A stretch of 64,000 bases of DNA from positions 372,001 to 436,000 of the forward strand of contig NZ_LT996886.1 of NCBI RefSeq assembly GCF_900343145.1. Reading direction: 5' to 3'. Shown here piece by piece: positions 46,149-55,084 of this stretch; positions within the stretch are counted from its first letter, which is position 1, and every line of letters starts with the position of its first letter. A model generated the notes under the pieces. That model did no database searches. It worked only from the letters and a program-made list of their open reading frames with translations, and was not told the DNA's origin. Origin of the DNA: Tessaracoccus timonensis (GTDB taxonomy: Bacteria > Actinomycetota > Actinomycetes > Propionibacteriales > Propionibacteriaceae). The position numbers and the translations under genes were made by a program.

Positions 46149-47372
46149 TCAGAACTTCGACTTGATGTTCTTGACCATCGTCTGCCACGCGGCCTTAGCG
46201 TCGGGCGACTTCTGATCAATGATCTGAATCTGGGTGTTGCCCCAGAACTCCCACACAGCGTTCATCTCAGGGATCGTCGGCATGGGCTGACCGTCCTTCG
46301 CGGCGTCGTTGAATCCAGACATCAGCTCATCATCGACGGCATCCGCGGATTCTGTGAGTGCCGGCACGCGTCCACCGAGCTCGTAGAGCTTGTCCTGGGC
46401 TTCCTTGGACCCGAGGAAATCGATGAACTGGTTCGCGATGAGCGCGTTCTTGCTCTTGGCGGACACGTAGACCACCTGCACACCGACGAACGGGGCCGAC
46501 GGCTTACCGCCTGCCGAAGGCACGGGGAGCACGGAAATGTCCATGCCAGCCTTCTGGAACTCCGCGGTGTTCCACGGGCCGGTGATCATGTACGGGCTCT
46601 TGCCGTCGAGGAAGAGCTGCTTGGCCTGGTCGCCGCCAATGTCGCCGGAGAGGATGCCTTCCTTGCCAAGCTTCTTGATGTACTCGGCGAAGGCCTCGCC
46701 CTCGGGGCCGGCCATGCCCAGCTCGGTGGTGTACTCGTCGCCCTGCATCTTGAAGACAGGAGCGCCAAACGAGGTCTGGATGGGGTACATGTGGTACGGA
46801 TCACCCTGATCGCCCTGCTGCACGAGCAGCGGGTACTTCGAGCCGTTGCTCTTGCCCTGCTCGATGAGTTTGTCGAGCGTGTCCGGGGTGTCCTTGGCCA
46901 GCTTGTTGTTGCGCACCAGCGCGATGTTCTCCAGCGCGTAGGGCATGCCCCAGACCTTGCCGTTCTGGGTCACGGCCTGCACCGCGACGGGGTTGAAGGC
47001 GTCCGCCTTCGACGCGAAGTCGATGGGCGAGATCACGCCGTTTTGCACGAGGTCGCCGAGACGGTCGTGGGCTGTGACAACGAGGTCTGGGCCCTGGCCC
47101 GACGATGCCTGCGCGATGAGATCGTTCGCGATGTCGCCCGTCGGCTTCTGCACGACATCGAGGGTGACGCCGGAGCTTTCCTTAAACTTGGCGCCCAGTT
47201 CCTTGAATGCATCGAGACGAGTTTCGTCCGCCCAGATGGTGAGGGACCCGGCTTGCTTGGGCTGTTCGCTCTTCGAACCTTCCGAGGGTTTGGCTTCGCC
47301 ACCACCGGAGCCTCCACACGCCGTCAAGGCGAGAGCAGCAGCCGCGGCGATAGCGATCAAGCGCTTGTGCAT
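46149..47372 (-). CDS. MalE-type extracellular solute-binding lipoprotein
   Basis: A 407-residue binding protein of the sugar family-1 type. Start 47372 has AAAGGAG nine bases upstream; the signal ends at the lipobox LTAC (LALTACGGSGG). Landmarks are GSLTIWADETRLDAFKELGAKF, the GQGPDLVVTAHDRLGDLV segment and a late WEFWGN cluster likely to stack on sugar. The order binding protein, MalF-type, MalG-type and the divergent alpha-glucosidase point to maltose or maltodextrin. Confidence 0.9.
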   Translation of the reverse strand: MHKRLIAIAAAAALALTACGGSGGGEAKPSEGSKSEQPKQAGSLTIWADETRLDAFKELGAKFKESSGVTLDVVQKPTGDIANDLIAQASSGQGPDLVVTAHDRLGDLVQNGVISPIDFASKADAFNPVAVQAVTQNGKVWGMPYALENIALVRNNKLAKDTPDTLDKLIEQGKSNGSKYPLLVQQGDQGDPYHMYPIQTSFGAPVFKMQGDEYTTELGMAGPEGEAFAEYIKKLGKEGILSGDIGGDQAKQLFLDGKSPYMITGPWNTAEFQKAGMDISVLPVPSAGGKPSAPFVGVQVVYVSAKSKNALIANQFIDFLGSKEAQDKLYELGGRVPALTESADAVDDELMSGFNDAAKDGQPMPTIPEMNAVWEFWGNTQIQIIDQKSPDAKAAWQTMVKNIKSKF

Positions 47373-47462
47373 GAGATCAATCTCCTTTGATTCCGACATT
47401 TCCGAGAACTGCACCCGCTGCAATCCCCAGTTGAGGGCCATTCAAGCACGTTCAAGGGTAAG

Positions 47463-47538
47463 TTGCAAGCGTTCCTGAAAGCTTTGCGCAACTGTTACAT
47501 CTTTGTTGCAATGGCGTTGCTGGGGGCTGTAACGTTAC
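47463..47538. promoter_or_regulatory. Candidate LacI-type operators in the divergent intergenic region
   Basis: The 195-base gap between the binding-protein gene and the LacI-family gene holds two perfect palindromes, TTGCGCAA at 47484-47491 and GTAACGTTAC at 47529-47538, plus two TTGCAA boxes at 47463 and 47506. LacI-family regulators usually bind a palindrome with a central CG, and both palindromes have that. Confidence 0.55.
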
Positions 47539-47566
47539 GTGCACTAATGGTCCCGGAGGTACAACG

Positions 47567-48538
47567 ATGATCACGACGACCCTGGCCGACATCGCCGCGG
47601 CCGCTGGAGTGTCCACCGCCACAGTCTCGCGAGTGATGAACCAAAAACCAGGCGTCAAAGACACCACTCGCAACGCCGTGCTGCGCGCACTCGAAGCCGC
47701 TGGCTACGAAGCCCCCACCAAACTCGCCACGCGCGTCGTCGCCATCCTTGTGCCTGAACTGTCCAACCCCGTGTTTCCGCAGTACGCGCAAGAGCTCAGC
47801 CTCGTCCTCTACGACGCTGGCTACTCGGCCATCGTGTGCCCCGTGAGCCAAGGTGGATACAGTGAGATGCAGTACCTCGACACGCTGCGCTCATCCGAAA
47901 TCTCAGGCATCATCTCTGTCTCCGGTGCATCGGCCGACTCGCTCGCGTCGAAGGCGCCCTACCAGATGCTTACCGACGACCACATCCCCGCCGTCTACAT
48001 CAACGGTTCAAGCGACGACATCGCCGCGCCCTTCTTCTGCGCCGACGATCACGCAGGCATTGAGCTCGCCGTCGAGCACCTGCGCGGACTCGGCCACGAA
48101 CGCATTGGGCTCGCCGTCGGCCAACCGCGCTACATGCCCACCACCCGCAAGGCGGAGGCATTCTTGGCGCTCGGATTCGACGAAGCCGACATCGAGTACA
48201 CCGAATACACCGCCGACGGTGGCGGCCGCGCGGGCAGACGTCTGCTGGCCAGCGATCACACGGCCATCATCTGCGGCTCCGACGTGATGGCCCTCGGCCT
48301 CATCCAGGAAGCATCCCGCCAGGGCCTCAGCGTTCCCGCTGACTACAGCGTCATCGGCTACGACGATTCGCCCGTCATGCATCTCACTAGCCTCACCACC
48401 GTCCGCCAGCCCGTGAACACCATCAGCGAGGCCGCCGTCGGGGCGCTCCTCGCGATGCTGCGCGATGAGCACGTGGCGGCCAACGAACAACTGTTCGCAC
48501 CAGATCTGACCATTCGAGACACGACAGGAGCACCATGA
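47567..48538 (+). CDS. LacI-family transcriptional regulator
   Basis: A 323-residue regulator. The N-terminal helix-turn-helix and hinge read TLADIAAAAGVSTATVSRVMNQKPGVKD; the effector domain resembles periplasmic sugar-binding folds with VAILVPELSNPVFPQYAQEL and LGHERIGLAVGQP. It is divergent from the binding-protein gene and overlaps the downstream alpha-glucosidase start by four bases. It most likely represses the maltose-uptake operon and the glucosidase until a sugar is present. Confidence 0.92.
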   Translation: MITTTLADIAAAAGVSTATVSRVMNQKPGVKDTTRNAVLRALEAAGYEAPTKLATRVVAILVPELSNPVFPQYAQELSLVLYDAGYSAIVCPVSQGGYSEMQYLDTLRSSEISGIISVSGASADSLASKAPYQMLTDDHIPAVYINGSSDDIAAPFFCADDHAGIELAVEHLRGLGHERIGLAVGQPRYMPTTRKAEAFLALGFDEADIEYTEYTADGGGRAGRRLLASDHTAIICGSDVMALGLIQEASRQGLSVPADYSVIGYDDSPVMHLTSLTTVRQPVNTISEAAVGALLAMLRDEHVAANEQLFAPDLTIRDTTGAP

Positions 48539-50151
48539 CAACCACCCCGTGGTGGCGCGACGCCGTCATCTACCAGATCTACCCCCGCTCATTCGCCGAC
48601 GCGAACGGCGACGGGTACGGCGATCTCGCTGGCATCATCTCACGGCTCGACCACATCCGCGACCTCGGCGTCGACGCCATCTGGTGCTCGCCGTTCTACC
48701 GCTCCCCTATGAAGGACGCCGGCTACGACGTCGCCGACTACCTGACCATCGACCCGATGTTCGGCTATCTCGACGACGCCCGCCAGCTGATCGACGAGTG
48801 CCACCAGCGTGGGCTGCGGCTCATCGTCGACCTCGTTCCTAACCACACCAGCGCCGACCACGAGTGGTTCCAGGCGGCGCTCGCCTCCGCCCCCGGCTCG
48901 CCCGAGCGGGCGATGTACCACTTCGCCGACGGCCGCGGTGAGCACGGGGAGCTGCCGCCGAATAACTGGACCTCTATCTTCGGCGGCAACGCCTGGACGC
49001 GCCTCCACGATGCCGACGGCAACCCCGAACAGTGGTACCTCCACCTGTTCGACACCACGCAGCCGGATCTCAACTGGGACGACGAGCGCGTGCGCGAAGG
49101 CTTCGACGAGATCTTGCGGTTCTGGCTCGATCTCGGCGTCGACGGGTTCCGCGTCGACGTGGCGCACTCCCTGGTGAAGGCCCCCGGACTGCCCGACGAC
49201 GACGCCGATTACCGGATGATCTCGGGTGGCCAGGGCCCCATGTGGGATCAGGACGGCGTGCACGAGGTGTACCGACGGTGGCGGGCCATCCTCGACTCGT
49301 ACGAGGGCGAGCGCATCCTCGTCGCCGAGGCCTGGGTGGACGACGCCGACCGGCTGGCACTGTACCTGCGCGCCGACGAGATGCACACCGCGTTCAACTT
49401 CGGGTTCCTCACCTGCGAGTGGGACGCCGAGCACTATCGCGAGCAGATTGAGACGTCGCTCGCTGCGGATGCCAAGGTGGGCGCACCCACGACGTGGGTG
49501 CTGTCGAACCACGACACCATGCGCCATACATCCCGGCTCGGACGCGAGGACGAACCGGGCGTCCACAAGGAGTTTCTCGGCCCCGGCGATCCGCAACCTG
49601 ACGAGGAGCTCGGTCTGCGGCGCGCCCGCGCCGCGACAATGCTCGAGCTTGCGCTGCCCGGTTCGGCCTACATCTACCAGGGCGAGGAGTTGGGTCTGCC
49701 CGACCACACGACCCTCCCCCACGAGTACCGCCAAGACCCGGCTTGGTTCCAGTCCAACCACGAGGAGCTGGGCCGCGACGGCTGCCGCATTCCGTTGCCC
49801 TGGGACGCCGAGGCGCCGGGGATGGGTTTCTCCCCCACCGGCAAGACCTGGCTGCCCCAGCCGGAGGGTTACGCGCACTACGCGGCGACCCAGCAGCGCG
49901 GCGTCGAGGGCTCCACGCTGGAGTTGTACCGTCGGCTCCTGCGCCTGCGCAAGGAGCTGGGGCTAGGCGCGGGCAGCTTGACGTGGCTCGATGCCCCCGA
50001 GGGCGTGCTGATGTTCGACAACGCTGGCGTGCAGGTGATCGTCAACGTCTCGGGTAGCCCCGTGCCCGTGCCCGCTGGGCGGGAGGTGCTCGTCGCGAGC
50101 CACCCCGTCGAGAGCGAGATCCCGGCCAACACCACGGCTTGGCTGCGCTGA
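48535..50151 (+). CDS. GH13 alpha-glucosidase
   Basis: A 538-residue glycoside hydrolase family 13 enzyme. Region I is DLVPNHTS, the nucleophile is in GFRVDVAHSL, the acid/base glutamate is in ILVAEAWV, and the stabilising aspartate is in VLSNHDTMRH. DGYGDLAGIISRLDHIRDLG near the start marks the oligo-1,6-/alpha-glucosidase subgroup rather than amylase. No signal peptide is seen, so it acts in the cytoplasm on imported maltodextrin. It is translationally coupled to the LacI gene. Confidence 0.9.
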   Translation: MTTTPWWRDAVIYQIYPRSFADANGDGYGDLAGIISRLDHIRDLGVDAIWCSPFYRSPMKDAGYDVADYLTIDPMFGYLDDARQLIDECHQRGLRLIVDLVPNHTSADHEWFQAALASAPGSPERAMYHFADGRGEHGELPPNNWTSIFGGNAWTRLHDADGNPEQWYLHLFDTTQPDLNWDDERVREGFDEILRFWLDLGVDGFRVDVAHSLVKAPGLPDDDADYRMISGGQGPMWDQDGVHEVYRRWRAILDSYEGERILVAEAWVDDADRLALYLRADEMHTAFNFGFLTCEWDAEHYREQIETSLAADAKVGAPTTWVLSNHDTMRHTSRLGREDEPGVHKEFLGPGDPQPDEELGLRRARAATMLELALPGSAYIYQGEELGLPDHTTLPHEYRQDPAWFQSNHEELGRDGCRIPLPWDAEAPGMGFSPTGKTWLPQPEGYAHYAATQQRGVEGSTLELYRRLLRLRKELGLGAGSLTWLDAPEGVLMFDNAGVQVIVNVSGSPVPVPAGREVLVASHPVESEIPANTTAWLR

Positions 50152-50160
50152 CCCGTCGAT

Positions 50161-50240
50161 GTTGACCGTTATCCTCCACACCTGACGATTTCTGCCGAAA
50201 TCAGGGGTACGAAAGCCTCTCGTGGAGGATAACGGTCAAC
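50161..50240. repeat. 80-bp hairpin element, copy 1
   Basis: Perfect 19-bp arms GTTGACCGTTATCCTCCAC (50161-50179) and the complement at 50222-50240 enclose 42 bases. The inner part can form its own smaller stem (CCTGACGATTTC with GAAATCAGG). The stop codon of the nuclease gene (50236-50238 on the minus strand) is inside the right arm. The same arms recur at 51141-51222 in the opposite orientation. Confidence 0.95.
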
Positions 50241-51069
50241 TTTTCTGACTGAGCGCTTGGCGGATTTGCGGCACGAGGTCGTCGATCGTCTCCCACGTGA
50301 ACCGCAGCACCTGCCATCCGGCGAGGGTGAGCAGGTTCTGCTTCACGCGGTCGCGTACGAACGTGGCGCGCTCCCTGTGGAACTCGTAGCCATCGAGCTC
50401 CGCGATGAGCTTGCTGCCGCCGAACAGCAGGTCGGCGGGAAAGGCCATGCCGCCCACCTGCACGGTGGCGTTCGCTTTCCAACCCGTGATGCGGGCGCGT
50501 CGCAGCATGGTATGAGCGAGCCGCTCAAACTCCGACCACGGCACGTCCCTCGACTCCCACAAGATGCGTCTGGCAAGGCGATTGCCCGTGTGCCCAGGCA
50601 CATGGCTGAGGGCCAGGTGCATGTCAGCGACGGTGGCCGCGCCGCGTCGCAGTGCCTCGTCGACGGCGTTGCCACCCACGCTCTTCACCAGCTGCACCGC
50701 CGACAGCGCAGGGGCCGCGACCTTGTAGTCGTCGTGCCAGATCATGACGTCGGGGTCGAGTGACGCGCGCCGCACCGTGAGCCACGGCACCGGGGATTCC
50801 TTACGGGCGCCCCACAGCTCGATGTCGTCGATGGGCAGGTCGTCCCACCACGTCACGCGAGCGGCAGCGGCACCGACGAGGGCGTGGTCGGGAGCCCACG
50901 CCATCGCGGCGTGCACGCGGGTCTCCCATGTGTCCGGCACATTGGGGTGGGCGTAGACGCCAGGTAGCGGCGACCACGCTTTGCCTCTGCGGCGCATGGA
51001 GCGCAGGGCATTGGCGAGATGCGGGTGGTCTCTGACAGCGATGATGGGCTGGTTCGCAAAAATGTCCAT
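50236..51069 (-). CDS. AbiEi-like / DUF559 endonuclease-type protein
   Basis: A 277-residue protein. The N-terminal 70 residues (MDIFANQPIIAVRDHPHLAN onward) resemble the winged-helix head of the AbiEi/DUF559 group. The C-terminal 110 residues carry a Vsr-like PD-(D/E)XK pattern: FPADLLFGGSKLIAELDGYE with the acidic pair, FHRERATFVRDRVKQNLL, then GWQVLRFTWETI. Start 51069 gives this conserved beginning. Relatives are abundant in actinobacteria and of unproven function, with DNA cleavage or nicking suspected. The gene lies between two inverted 80-bp hairpin elements. Confidence 0.75.
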   Translation of the reverse strand: MDIFANQPIIAVRDHPHLANALRSMRRRGKAWSPLPGVYAHPNVPDTWETRVHAAMAWAPDHALVGAAAARVTWWDDLPIDDIELWGARKESPVPWLTVRRASLDPDVMIWHDDYKVAAPALSAVQLVKSVGGNAVDEALRRGAATVADMHLALSHVPGHTGNRLARRILWESRDVPWSEFERLAHTMLRRARITGWKANATVQVGGMAFPADLLFGGSKLIAELDGYEFHRERATFVRDRVKQNLLTLAGWQVLRFTWETIDDLVPQIRQALSQKS

Positions 51070-51140
51070 GCAACAGGATTGGTAACCAGCACCCCTCCAC
51101 GCCCGTTTTCCACAGGGGAAATTTTGGGGGAAGAGCAAAA

Positions 51141-51222
51141 AGTTGACCGTTATCCTCCACGAGAAGCGTTTGATCTCCTCGTTTCGGGGATTTTCTGCAG
51201 GCGTGGAGGATAACGGTCAACT
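51141..51222. repeat. 80-bp hairpin element, copy 2
   Basis: Arms of 20 bp (51141-51160 and 51203-51222) identical in their 19-bp core to copy 1, again with a 42-base interior. When copy 1 is read on the minus strand the two interiors align without gaps and agree at about 25 of 42 positions. The interior can form a small inner stem of different sequence (GATCTCC with GGGGATT), suggesting structure is kept while sequence changes. The YhgE/Pip gene ends 14 bases further on. Confidence 0.95.
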
Positions 51223-51235
51223 GCGCTGGCGACGA

Positions 51236-53416
51236 TCAGCGCGGACGGATCGAGAAGGCGTAGTCCGCCGTCGACTCCGACGTGATCATCGGCGGGTGCA
51301 GGTCGCGCATGCGGAAACGCTGCCTGCGCCGGATGAGCAGCACCGACGCGGTCACCGCAAGCGCCAGCACCCCGGCCAGCACCCCGATACACATCCAGTA
51401 CGTGGCCATCGATCCGCCGGAGATCGTCACCCTAAAGGCCGTCACGGAGTACCACATGGGCGAGATGGGCGCCAGATACTGGAACAGCGGCGGCAACATC
51501 TGCACCGGGAAGGTGCCACCGCTGGACGGAATCTGGATGATGAGCCACACCAGGAACAGCGCGGTCTGCGGCGAGCCCAGGATCACCCGGAACATGTACG
51601 CCAGCGACAAGAACGACAGCGACGAGACGGTCAGCAGCAGGAAGAACAGCACCGGGTGCACGGGGTTTAGGCCGAGGAAGAACCACAAGCCAAATCCCAT
51701 GAGCCAGGAGGCTACGAGGCCGATGGCGGCGATCGGTCCGAGCCCCGTCGACGCGATGCGCAGCGGGTTGCCTCGGCCGGTGAGCGCGCGCCCGGAGATG
51801 GTGCGCACGACGAGGAACCCGGAGATGCACAGGATCCACAGGCCGATCGATGCGAACAGGGGTGCCAGGCCGCGTCCGTAGTTCTCGGCATCGTGGTCGA
51901 CGACTTGCTCGAGATCCACCGGAGAACTCATCACGACGGCCAGATTCTCTTGTTCAGAATCGCTCAGCTGCGGCAGGCGTCGAGCGCCGTCGTCGAGCCC
52001 AGTGCGGAGCTTGTGGGCACCATCGGAGAGCTGCGGGACCGCGGTGTTGAGCTGGCCCACCCCGTCGGTGAGCCGCACCACGCCATCGACGACTTCAGGG
52101 ATCGAGTCGGTCACCGAACGCGCCTGCGCACCTACGCTGCGCAGGGCATCACGGCCGTCTTGGAGGCCCTGATCGACGGTGCCCGCGCCGGCACGCATGG
52201 CCGCGACCCCGTCGTCAATACCGCCCGCCTGCTTCCGCGCGTTGTCGAGCGACGACTGCGCGTTGCGGGCCGCCTTCTCCAGGCCGCTCGTGTCAAGCTG
52301 CAGGTTGATGCCTGCCGTGAGCGTTGCAGCCTGGTCGAGCTTCGAGGTGAGCGTCACGTGCGAGTTTCGCGCCCCGTCGAGCTCGCGCGTGAGCGCGATG
52401 AAATCCTTGTCCTTGGCGAGTTCAGGGTACTTCGCACTGAGGCTGCTGGAGTGCGTGCGCGCCCGGTCGACGTGGCGGTTCAGTTCGACGACGAGCCCGC
52501 CGCCGTCGCTGTTGATCTCGCCCTGCACCTTGACCAGCTCGCCTGCCTGCTCGCGAATCTTCGGTAGTTGCCCCAGTGCGTGGTTGATGAGCGGGTCGAC
52601 CTGCGCGGCAGCCGCCTGAATGCTCCCAGCAACGGCCGCCCCAGAATCCGCGACGGTGCTCGCCCCGGAGCGCATCTGCGCGGCACCCTTCGACATCTCA
52701 TCCACCGACGCGCTCACACCGTCGAGCCCCTTCTCAATGGCATTGGCGGTGTCGACGAGGCCCTCGGTCTTGCTGGAAGCTTCGAGGAGTTTCTCGTGCA
52801 TTTCCGCGACGCCGTCTTTCACTTGGGCGAGCCCGTCGTCGAGCTGCCCTGCCCCGTCTGCGGCGTCCAGCATTCCCTGCCGGATCTCCTCCAGCGAACC
52901 GAACAGTGCCCGGAAATAGGCGTCGGAGACGGTGGAGTCGAGGGTCTTCGCGAGCGTGTCCTCGGCTTTACCTGTGAGCGAGCCGATGATGAACCCGTTG
53001 GCGTCGTCGCGATGCATGGTGATCACGGCACGTTTCGGATCGTAGTTGCCGGCGCTCACGAGGTTCGACGAGAAGTTTTCGGGCACCGTGATGACCATGT
53101 AGTACTCGCCCTCGCGTAACCCTTCTCGCGCCTCCTCCTCGGAGTCTAAGAACTGCCAGTCGAATACGGGACGGTCGCGCAGCGCCTCGACGAATTGGCC
53201 GCCGCCGTCGATTTCCATGCCCTCGAATTTCGTGGGTTTGTCGTTGTTGACTACGGCAACCTTGATCTCGTCGATGTTGTCGTAGAGGTTCCAGTTGGCA
53301 CCCAGATAGATGACGCCATAGAGCAGCGGCAGCAGCAGCACGAAGATGAGCGCGAGGCGGGGAACGCCCTTGAAGCGTCGGAACTCGTAGCGCACGAAGT
53401 GGGTGATCGACCTCAT
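51236..53416 (-). CDS. YhgE/Pip-family ABC-2-type membrane protein
   Basis: A 726-residue protein. It has a helix near the N-terminus (LALIFVLLLPLLYGVIYLGANW), the YhgE/Pip N-terminal domain with DNDKP-like VVNNDKPTKFEGM, a long central region rich in heptads (about residues 190-480; many Gly/Ala/Asp/Gln with DGLAQVKDGVAEMHEKL), and five to six C-terminal helices. The family includes phage-infection protein and type VII-related proteins. It overlaps the ATPase gene upstream by four bases and probably forms an exporter with it. Confidence 0.85.
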   Translation of the reverse strand: MRSITHFVRYEFRRFKGVPRLALIFVLLLPLLYGVIYLGANWNLYDNIDEIKVAVVNNDKPTKFEGMEIDGGGQFVEALRDRPVFDWQFLDSEEEAREGLREGEYYMVITVPENFSSNLVSAGNYDPKRAVITMHRDDANGFIIGSLTGKAEDTLAKTLDSTVSDAYFRALFGSLEEIRQGMLDAADGAGQLDDGLAQVKDGVAEMHEKLLEASSKTEGLVDTANAIEKGLDGVSASVDEMSKGAAQMRSGASTVADSGAAVAGSIQAAAAQVDPLINHALGQLPKIREQAGELVKVQGEINSDGGGLVVELNRHVDRARTHSSSLSAKYPELAKDKDFIALTRELDGARNSHVTLTSKLDQAATLTAGINLQLDTSGLEKAARNAQSSLDNARKQAGGIDDGVAAMRAGAGTVDQGLQDGRDALRSVGAQARSVTDSIPEVVDGVVRLTDGVGQLNTAVPQLSDGAHKLRTGLDDGARRLPQLSDSEQENLAVVMSSPVDLEQVVDHDAENYGRGLAPLFASIGLWILCISGFLVVRTISGRALTGRGNPLRIASTGLGPIAAIGLVASWLMGFGLWFFLGLNPVHPVLFFLLLTVSSLSFLSLAYMFRVILGSPQTALFLVWLIIQIPSSGGTFPVQMLPPLFQYLAPISPMWYSVTAFRVTISGGSMATYWMCIGVLAGVLALAVTASVLLIRRRQRFRMRDLHPPMITSESTADYAFSIRPR

Positions 53417-54243
53417 GCCTCAGCCTCCTCGTCATCGCCGTCGTCTTCGGTTGGCGTGTCATTGTCATCGGGCACCGAATCTTCGATGGGGCCCGCGTTG
53501 CGAATGCTTGCCACCACCACGTCGGGATCAATCTCGAAGGGCTCGGCCTTCGACAAACCGACGATGGCGAGCCCCTCGTCGATAGGCCTCGACGATTTCT
53601 TCTTCTGCGACGGCAGTGTGACCTCGACGGCGCCCGCGGGCGCGGTGCCTCGGTCGAGGGTGGCGGCGATCAGCACCGCGTCGTCGAGGGACAGCATCCT
53701 CGAAATGAGCTCGAACATCAGCGACTGCTGTTCGTGCGGCACCAGCACGTCCGCGTCGTCGAGCACCACGACCTTCGACGGCCGGAGCATGACGAGCCCC
53801 ACCGACGCGATGGTGCGCTCGAGCGGGGTGAAGTCTGCCATCTCGGTGGTGCGGTCGAGGCGGAAGCCGACGAGCCGCTCCAGCTGGTCTGCGCGAGCAA
53901 CCCCGTCGTGAATCGAGATGCCTTCCAGAAAGCAGCGCTCGAACAGGGACTCGCGCAGCGTCAGGCGATCTTCTGGCGCGACGTAGTCGCCCAGCCGTGC
54001 GACGCCCGTGAGCGCCATGGCACGACGGGGGTTGGCGATGGCGTCGATTCCGTCGATGGTGAGGCTGCCGGTGGCAGCGCGCAGTCGGGCGGCCAGCGCG
54101 AGCAACAGCGACGACTTCCCGCTGCCCTGCTCACCGTGCACCACACAGATCTGGCGAGCGTCGAGGGTAAGGTCGAGTGGGCCGAAGATGCGCCCACGAG
54201 GGCCTTCGGCTTCCAGGTTCTTGGCTTCGAGCACGGCGTTCAT
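53413..54243 (-). CDS. ABC transporter ATP-binding protein with atypical motifs
   Basis: A 276-residue ATPase. Walker A is HGEQGSGKSSLLLALAA; Walker B is KVVVLDDADVLVPHEQ, with aspartate where the catalytic glutamate normally stands. The signature region is weak (FTPLERTIASVGLV, no canonical LSGGQ). The C-terminal 60 residues are acidic (PDDNDTPTEDDGDDEEAEA). Such changes may make hydrolysis slow or regulated. The start overlaps the TetR gene stop and the gene overlaps the YhgE/Pip start. Confidence 0.75.
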   Translation of the reverse strand: MNAVLEAKNLEAEGPRGRIFGPLDLTLDARQICVVHGEQGSGKSSLLLALAARLRAATGSLTIDGIDAIANPRRAMALTGVARLGDYVAPEDRLTLRESLFERCFLEGISIHDGVARADQLERLVGFRLDRTTEMADFTPLERTIASVGLVMLRPSKVVVLDDADVLVPHEQQSLMFELISRMLSLDDAVLIAATLDRGTAPAGAVEVTLPSQKKKSSRPIDEGLAIVGLSKAEPFEIDPDVVVASIRNAGPIEDSVPDDNDTPTEDDGDDEEAEA

Positions 54244-54842
54244 GCGAGCAGTCCTTTCAGGCATCGGGCCAACGCTTCGCGCGCCAGGGAAAACGATACG
54301 ACGGCGGGCGCCGCCACACATTCCATCGTCAACGAAGTGAGCATAGTGAGTGCGCCGAAGGCGATGTTTCGACGCCGCTCCTGGCTGTATCCGCTCGTCA
54401 GGGGATGGCCTGCGAGCACCTCTTCCACCATAGCCATGCGTCGTTCGAGCAGCGTGGTGTAGCCGTCGCGCACCTCGTCGGCGTGAACGGCGAGCATGCG
54501 GAACTCGGCGAGCGTGCGCTGGTGGGTCACCGCGTCGGGTATCCGCTCTACCAGCACCTCCGCGAGGCGCTCCGCGACGAGCTCCAACTCGACGACGCCC
54601 TCGATGGCAGCGCTGAGGCGGGGTTGCAGATGCTGCACCGACGCCATAATCCACCGCTCACAGGTGGCGACGTACAGCTCGGGTTTGGATTTGAAGTTCG
54701 AGTACACCGCGCCCTTGGTGAATCCGGCGCGCTCCGCAATCTGATTGAGGCTCGCCCGCTGGTAGCCCTGTTCGGAAAAGACTGCTTCTGCGGCGCGCAG
54801 CAGCTCTTGCTGCACCTCGCTGCGGGTAGGCCTGGTGACCAT
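54240..54842 (-). CDS. TetR-family transcriptional regulator
   Basis: A 200-residue repressor. The helix-turn-helix reads AAEAVFSEQGYQRASLNQIAE and RAGFTKGAVYSNFKSKPELY. Start 54842 (MVTRPTRSE) fits the family; the frame continues upstream. It is the first gene of a three-gene run (TetR, ATPase, YhgE/Pip) with four-base overlaps, so it probably represses its own operon. The ligand-binding half has no recognisable specificity. Confidence 0.9.
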   Translation of the reverse strand: MVTRPTRSEVQQELLRAAEAVFSEQGYQRASLNQIAERAGFTKGAVYSNFKSKPELYVATCERWIMASVQHLQPRLSAAIEGVVELELVAERLAEVLVERIPDAVTHQRTLAEFRMLAVHADEVRDGYTTLLERRMAMVEEVLAGHPLTSGYSQERRRNIAFGALTMLTSLTMECVAAPAVVSFSLAREALARCLKGLLA

Positions 54843-55084
54843 GAGCACTCCAATACCGTCGGTTTTGCATACCCAGGGTATTGACTTCTCGGCTCTCTTC
54901 CAAACCGCCAAATGGAGCCTGGACCACCCCGATTACCCAGACACATCTCTTTGGGGGATAATTGGGGGACGGCAATGATCGCCGCACACCCCATTTGCAT
55001 CGGTGGTGTACAGATAGGCCTAACGTCTCGTTTACGCAGCGCGGCGCAGAACGACACAGAGTTCACAGCAGAAGGGAGAAGGCA

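Noticed and set aside
50161-50240. Simple terminator of the alpha-glucosidase gene
   Set aside because: It may also terminate transcription, but an identical-armed copy 980 bases away and an 80-bp defined structure make a repeat element the better description.
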